From positions 1-26,967 of the forward strand of contig DATKXF010000058.1 in assembly GCA_035529155.1 (NCBI GenBank): 26,967 bases of DNA, given 5' to 3'. This document shows positions 23,863 through 26,967 of the stretch, piece after piece. Every line of letters begins with the position of its first letter. Positions within the stretch are counted from its first letter, which is position 1. The notes under the pieces were generated by a model that saw only the letters and a list, made by a program, of their open reading frames with translations, did no database searches and was not told the DNA's origin. Both the position numbers and the translations under genes were made by a program. The DNA comes from JAAEEP01 sp035529155 (GTDB lineage Archaea > Thermoplasmatota > Thermoplasmata > Methanomassiliicoccales > JAAEEP01).

Positions 23863-25125
23863 CTATACGATAGTCTCCGGGGTAACGATCCTGCCGGCGA
23901 CAGCGCTTGCCGCCACAACGGATGGGGAAGCCAGGTACACCTCCGAATCCTTGTGGCCCATCCGCCCGATGAAGTTACGGTTGGTGGAGCTCACGCACCT
24001 CTCCCCCGAGGCCAGGATTCCCATGTATCCGCCCAGGCACGCCCCACATGTGGGTCCGGAAACGAAAGCACCAGCGTCGATGAATATCTGAAGGAGGCCT
24101 TCATTCATTGCCTGTTCGTAGACCCTCGTGGACGCTGGAACCACGATCATCCTGACATTGGAGTTCACCTTCCTGCCTTTGAGCAGCTTCGCCGCTGTCC
24201 TGAGGTCCTCTATCCTGCCATTGGTGCAGGAGCCGAGGTACGCCTGGTCGATCGGGATGTCCACTTCATCCACCGGCTTTCCGTTCCCGGGCGAGTGAGG
24301 CATGGCCACCATGTAATCCAGCTCGGAGAGGTCGTAGCTCATCTCCTTCTCGTACTCCGCCCCTTCATCCGGGGATACCGTCTGGTATTCGCCCCTGATC
24401 CTATCACCAAGATAGTCCAGGGTCATCTTGTCTGCAGGAAAGATCCCTGCCTTTCCCCCGGCCTCGATGGCCATGTTAGCAATGGTGAGCCTCTCATTCA
24501 CCGGAACGCTCTTCACGCCAGATCCAGAGAATTCGAGGGCTTTGTATGTGGCTCCATCGACCCCTATGTCAGTGATCAATCGAATGATGAGGTCCTTTCC
24601 CGAGACCATACTGGAGAATGAGCCTTCAAGCTCGATCTTGAAGGATTCGGGAACCTTGAACCAGAGTTGTCCTTCGGCGAAGCAGGCTGCCGCTTCGCTG
24701 CTTCCGATGCCCGTGGAGAAGGCGCCAAGCCCGCCGTAGGTGCAGGTGTGGGAATCCGCTCCCACGATCAAGCGTCCGGGGGCTGCGAAACCCTCGTCGA
24801 TCATGACCTGGTGGCACACACCGCCCTTTCCCACCTCGAAGTAATTCTTGATCTGGTACTTCCTAGCGAAGCGTCTCATCTCCGCTGCCTGCTCTGCCGA
24901 TGAGATGTCCTTGTTGGGTACGAAGTGATCAGGAATCAGGACGATCTTTTCCACGAATGGCTCGCAGCCCAAGGTCTCGAACTCCTTGAATGCGATCGGG
25001 CCAGTCACATCGTTGACCATGACGAAATCGATCTCCGCCTCCACTATCTCCCCGGCGTAAGCGTTCTCACCGGATTTGGTGGAGAGTATCTTCTCAGCAA
25101 CTGTCTTTCCTCGGTCCATCGTCAT
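23863..25125 (-). CDS. leuC: 3-isopropylmalate dehydratase, large subunit
   Basis: Carries the 4Fe-4S cluster that isomerises 2- to 3-isopropylmalate. Of 420 residues, the archaeal LeuC/HacA length rather than the roughly 465 of bacterial LeuC. Cluster cysteines are C300 (YLGSCTNGRIEDL) and C360/C363 (SGPTCGACLGGYMG). Other hallmarks are VGADSHTCTYGGLGAFSTGIGSSE beginning at 121 (conserved SH pair), and NRNFIGRMGHKDSEVYLASP near the end. Two ATGs compete, 25125 and 25119. GGTGA gives better spacing to the second, but the difference is two residues. It follows leuA by about 20 bases and should be on the same transcript. As with LeuD, a homoaconitase role is possible in methanogens. Confidence 0.93.
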   Translation of the reverse strand: MTMDRGKTVAEKILSTKSGENAYAGEIVEAEIDFVMVNDVTGPIAFKEFETLGCEPFVEKIVLIPDHFVPNKDISSAEQAAEMRRFARKYQIKNYFEVGKGGVCHQVMIDEGFAAPGRLIVGADSHTCTYGGLGAFSTGIGSSEAAACFAEGQLWFKVPESFKIELEGSFSSMVSGKDLIIRLITDIGVDGATYKALEFSGSGVKSVPVNERLTIANMAIEAGGKAGIFPADKMTLDYLGDRIRGEYQTVSPDEGAEYEKEMSYDLSELDYMVAMPHSPGNGKPVDEVDIPIDQAYLGSCTNGRIEDLRTAAKLLKGRKVNSNVRMIVVPASTRVYEQAMNEGLLQIFIDAGAFVSGPTCGACLGGYMGILASGERCVSSTNRNFIGRMGHKDSEVYLASPSVVAASAVAGRIVTPETIV

Positions 25126-25146
25126 TCACCGTTCCCTTATGACAGC

Positions 25147-26760
25147 CTATCTCATATCCTTTACCGAATAGAGGCGGTCGATGGCCTCCACGGCTGCGTC
25201 AACACTAGTCTGAACGATATCCGACCCCACTGCTTTTCCCACGGACATGACCGCGTGGTCACCATTGTACTGGACCTTTATGATGACCTCGCATAACGAA
25301 TCGCTGCCTCCAGTGATGGCACTGAGGCTGTACTCCTTGAGTGATATCTTCTCGCTCACCACTGCCCGTATGGCTTTGAGGACGGCGTCTATTGGCCCCA
25401 CTCCTATCTCAGATCCACGCCTTATCTCACCATCAACATCAATCGCTACCACCGCGGTGGGCGTGATGTTCATTCCGGTCAGCACCGAGCACTCCTTGAG
25501 GTCGATGCGCTTGCACTCGTCGGGCCTCCGGCCCTGAACGTGATAGGCTATGGCCACCAGCTCCGCATCGTCAATCTCCTTGCCGCTCTCGGACAGTCCC
25601 TTGACCTTGCGGACGATCTCCCCCAGCTGCATCTCGTTTGGATGGAGGCCGTACTTACCAAGCTTCTCGTTGACGGAGTGGGCTCCAGTGTGCTTCCCCA
25701 TAACTATAGAGCGGTCCATTCCCACCAGTTCGGGGCCGAAGGCCTCGTATGTAGAGGGATCTCCCAGCACCCCGTGCACATGAATACCGCTCTCGTGTGC
25801 GAAGGCGTTCGCCCCAACGATGGACTTGTTATTCGGAATGGGGTAACCCGTCACCCTAGAAACGGTCTTGCAGACCGGACCGATTTTGCTGGTCTCCAGG
25901 TTGGTTGGGATGTTGAAGAAGGCCATGAGGCCCATGGCAACCTCCTCAAGAGCAGCATTGCCAGAGCGTTCTCCCAGGCCATTCACGCAAACATGTACCT
26001 GCCTCGCCCCCGCCCTGACAGCGGAGAGCGAGTTCGCAACTGCAAGCCCGAAGTCGTCGTGACAATGCACCGAAATGGGAACCCTGGTGACGGTCATCAG
26101 CTCCCCGATGAGGCGCTCCATGGCGGGAGGGGATATCACCCCGACAGTATCCGGGACGTTGATCTTGTCCGCCCCAGCCTCCTGCACCGCAATGTGCATC
26201 TCCTTCAGGAAGTCGATCGATGTTCGGGTCGCATCCTCGCAGGAGAATTCCACAGTGAGGCCGTGATCCTTGGAGTACTCGATGGCATCCACGGCAGAGG
26301 CCATCACCTGCTCCCGGTTCATCTTGAGTTTGTACTTCAGGTGCGTGTCCGAAGTCGCTATGAATGTATGGATGTAGTCCAGGCCACAGTCAAGGACAGC
26401 GTCGACATCCTCTCTGCGGGACCTGGCGAGACCGCAGACCGCTGACTCCAGGCCCAGGGAGTGAATTCTCCTCACCGCCTCCCTCTCACCATCGGATGCT
26501 CTGGGGAAGCCCGCCTCTATGACATCAACACCCAAGCCGTTGAGGGCACCCGCTATCATCACCTTCTCGTCAAGCGAGAGGGCGATACCTGGCGTCTGCT
26601 CACCGTCCCTCAGGGTGGTGTCAAAGATCATGACACTCTCGGGCATTGAGTCTAGCAAGATCTCGGAGTTGTAATCGCTGGTGAATATTCTCCTCCGATC
26701 GATCTCCCGGCGCTTGCCCGGCCTTTCAGTCTTCCCACTATTGGTCTGTAGGTCTTCCAA
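25147..26760 (-). CDS. leuA: 2-isopropylmalate synthase family protein
   Basis: Condenses acetyl-CoA with 2-ketoisovalerate, the committed step to leucine. Of 537 residues. The TIM barrel begins IFDTTLRDGEQTPGIALS (45-62; R51, D52), with NVPDTVGVISPP, metal-binding HxH in SVHCHDDFGLAVAN (H232, H234), GLGERSGNAALEE, and HESGIHVHGVL. The C-terminal leucine-sensing dimer domain spans about 420-530. Sequence alone does not exclude citramalate or homocitrate synthase, but leuC-leuD-leuB follow directly. The TTG at 26760 is supported by GAGGTGAT placed three bases upstream, giving a basic N-terminal extension of about 38 residues before the core. The next in-frame ATG (26646) has a weaker site. A leucine-rich short ORF lies upstream. 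Confidence 0.88.
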   Translation of the reverse strand: MEDLQTNSGKTERPGKRREIDRRRIFTSDYNSEILLDSMPESVMIFDTTLRDGEQTPGIALSLDEKVMIAGALNGLGVDVIEAGFPRASDGEREAVRRIHSLGLESAVCGLARSRREDVDAVLDCGLDYIHTFIATSDTHLKYKLKMNREQVMASAVDAIEYSKDHGLTVEFSCEDATRTSIDFLKEMHIAVQEAGADKINVPDTVGVISPPAMERLIGELMTVTRVPISVHCHDDFGLAVANSLSAVRAGARQVHVCVNGLGERSGNAALEEVAMGLMAFFNIPTNLETSKIGPVCKTVSRVTGYPIPNNKSIVGANAFAHESGIHVHGVLGDPSTYEAFGPELVGMDRSIVMGKHTGAHSVNEKLGKYGLHPNEMQLGEIVRKVKGLSESGKEIDDAELVAIAYHVQGRRPDECKRIDLKECSVLTGMNITPTAVVAIDVDGEIRRGSEIGVGPIDAVLKAIRAVVSEKISLKEYSLSAITGGSDSLCEVIIKVQYNGDHAVMSVGKAVGSDIVQTSVDAAVEAIDRLYSVKDMR

Positions 26761-26763
26761 AAA

Positions 26764-26771
26764 ATCACCTC
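26764..26771 (-). promoter_or_regulatory. Ribosome binding site of leuA
   Basis: GAGGTGAT on the minus strand, a near-perfect match to the 3' end of archaeal 16S rRNA, three T's before TTG at 26760. It decides the non-ATG start. By eye it can pair with GCCTC (26798-26794) or, alternatively, with ATCGC (26793-26789), so it may be masked in the transcript. Confidence 0.6.
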
Positions 26772-26797
26772 TACCAAATCAAATTAAAGCGATGAGG

Positions 26798-26851
26798 CTA
26801 GAGCAGGCGCAAAATCAATGTCCTGTTCAGGCTTTTTGGAACCATCGCCAT
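26798..26851 (-). CDS. Leucine-rich short ORF before leuA (candidate leader peptide)
   Basis: An ORF of 17 codons, MAMVPKSLNRTLILRLL, followed by TAG 37 bases before the leuA start. Five residues are leucine (CTG, TTG, TTG, CTG, CTC) and they cluster at the end as LILRLL. AGAGGT lies just ahead of its first ATG (26851) and 6 bases before its second (26845), so either start could be used. A TATA-like TTTTATCC (26869-26878) would start transcription almost at the ATG. This resembles the leader peptides of bacterial leucine operons. I do not know of an established archaeal counterpart. Chance is a real alternative in so short an ORF. Confidence 0.4.
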   Translation of the reverse strand: MAMVPKSLNRTLILRLL

Positions 26852-26868
26852 ACCTCTGATTGGTTAAT

Positions 26869-26878
26869 GGGATAAAAG
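26869..26878 (-). promoter_or_regulatory. TATA-like element of the leuACDB operon
   Basis: Minus-strand CTTTTATCCC, about 27 bases before the first ATG of the short leucine-rich ORF and 115 bases before leuA. A second candidate, CTTTAATTTG (26789-26780), lies too close to the leuA ribosome binding site to yield a leader containing it. The upstream element is therefore favoured. Confidence 0.4.
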
Positions 26879-26890
26879 AAAATGAATTAT

Positions 26891-26967
26891 TTAACGCTTG
26901 CTAAGGGATCTGAACGCGGTCAGACCCCTCTTTGCTCTCCCCAGATGATCTTTTGTAGCTGGGGCAT
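26891..26967 (-). CDS. 3' end of a leftward gene cut by the window edge
   Basis: Reading leftward from the edge, one frame gives TKDHLGRAKRGLTAFRSLSKR and a TAA at 26893-26891; the other two frames stop sooner. The basic, helix-like end is plausible as a protein C-terminus. It would be the gene upstream of the leu operon, same direction. Branched-chain genes such as ilvC or ilvN are often found there, but this tail is too short to identify. CCCCAG/CTGGGG at 26938-26965 forms an inverted repeat inside it. Confidence 0.4.
   Translation of the reverse strand, partial: APATKDHLGRAKRGLTAFRSLSKR

Noticed and set aside
25540..26445. A 301-codon plus-strand ORF across leuA.
   Set aside because: Antisense to a full-length leuA with every family motif; its His/Arg-rich composition is typical of a shadow frame.

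Overview
The window reads as archaeal chromosome. The evidence is: threonyl-tRNA synthetase with the archaeal-type N-terminal editing domain; a ThiD-ThiN fusion; SlyD-like archaeal FKBPs; TATA/BoxA elements about 25-35 bases before many start codons with little or no leader; and Shine-Dalgarno sites of the GAGGTGAT type inside operons. GTG and TTG starts are frequent. The gene set and style would fit a Euryarchaeote of the Thermoplasmata/Methanomassiliicoccales kind, but nothing here is diagnostic at that rank. There are no mobile elements, CRISPR arrays or rRNA genes. Most of the window is ordinary biosynthetic chromosome.

Layout. 1-580: no convincing gene. 581-3132: tRNA-Arg(CCT), a cytosolic FKBP prolyl isomerase with an acidic tail, an M42 metallo-aminopeptidase, a small decayed or frameshifted reading frame, and tRNA-Thr(TGT). 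3141-4833: a two-gene leftward operon of a class III PLP aminotransferase and a cupin. 5241-6309: an unknown small basic protein converging on a double-ACT-domain protein. 6463-13672: an arginine locus, with argC-argJ-argB-argD leftward and argG-argH rightward from one shared regulatory region of about 200 bp. ArgJ means the acetyl-cycling (recycling) ornithine route; carbamoyl-phosphate synthase and ArgF are not in the window.

13675-18381: an unknown 121-aa protein diverges from a rightward operon thiDN - GT4 glycosyltransferase - DedA-like membrane protein - GT4 glycosyltransferase, with genes touching or overlapping by 4 nt. This suggests coupled synthesis of a glycolipid or surface glycan. 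18439-19293: a radical SAM protein of the activase/7-carboxy-7-deazaguanine-like style. 19296-20219: a membrane-anchored extracytoplasmic FKBP. 20351-22186: thrS.

22260-26760: a leftward leucine operon leuA-leuC-leuD-leuB. Upstream of leuA lies a short ORF of 17 codons, 5 of them leucine and ending LILRLL, followed by RNA segments that could pair in mutually exclusive ways with the short ORF's start or with leuA's ribosome binding site. I regard this leader-peptide-like arrangement, unusual for an archaeon, as the most interesting signal in the window. The right edge cuts the 3' end of another leftward gene.
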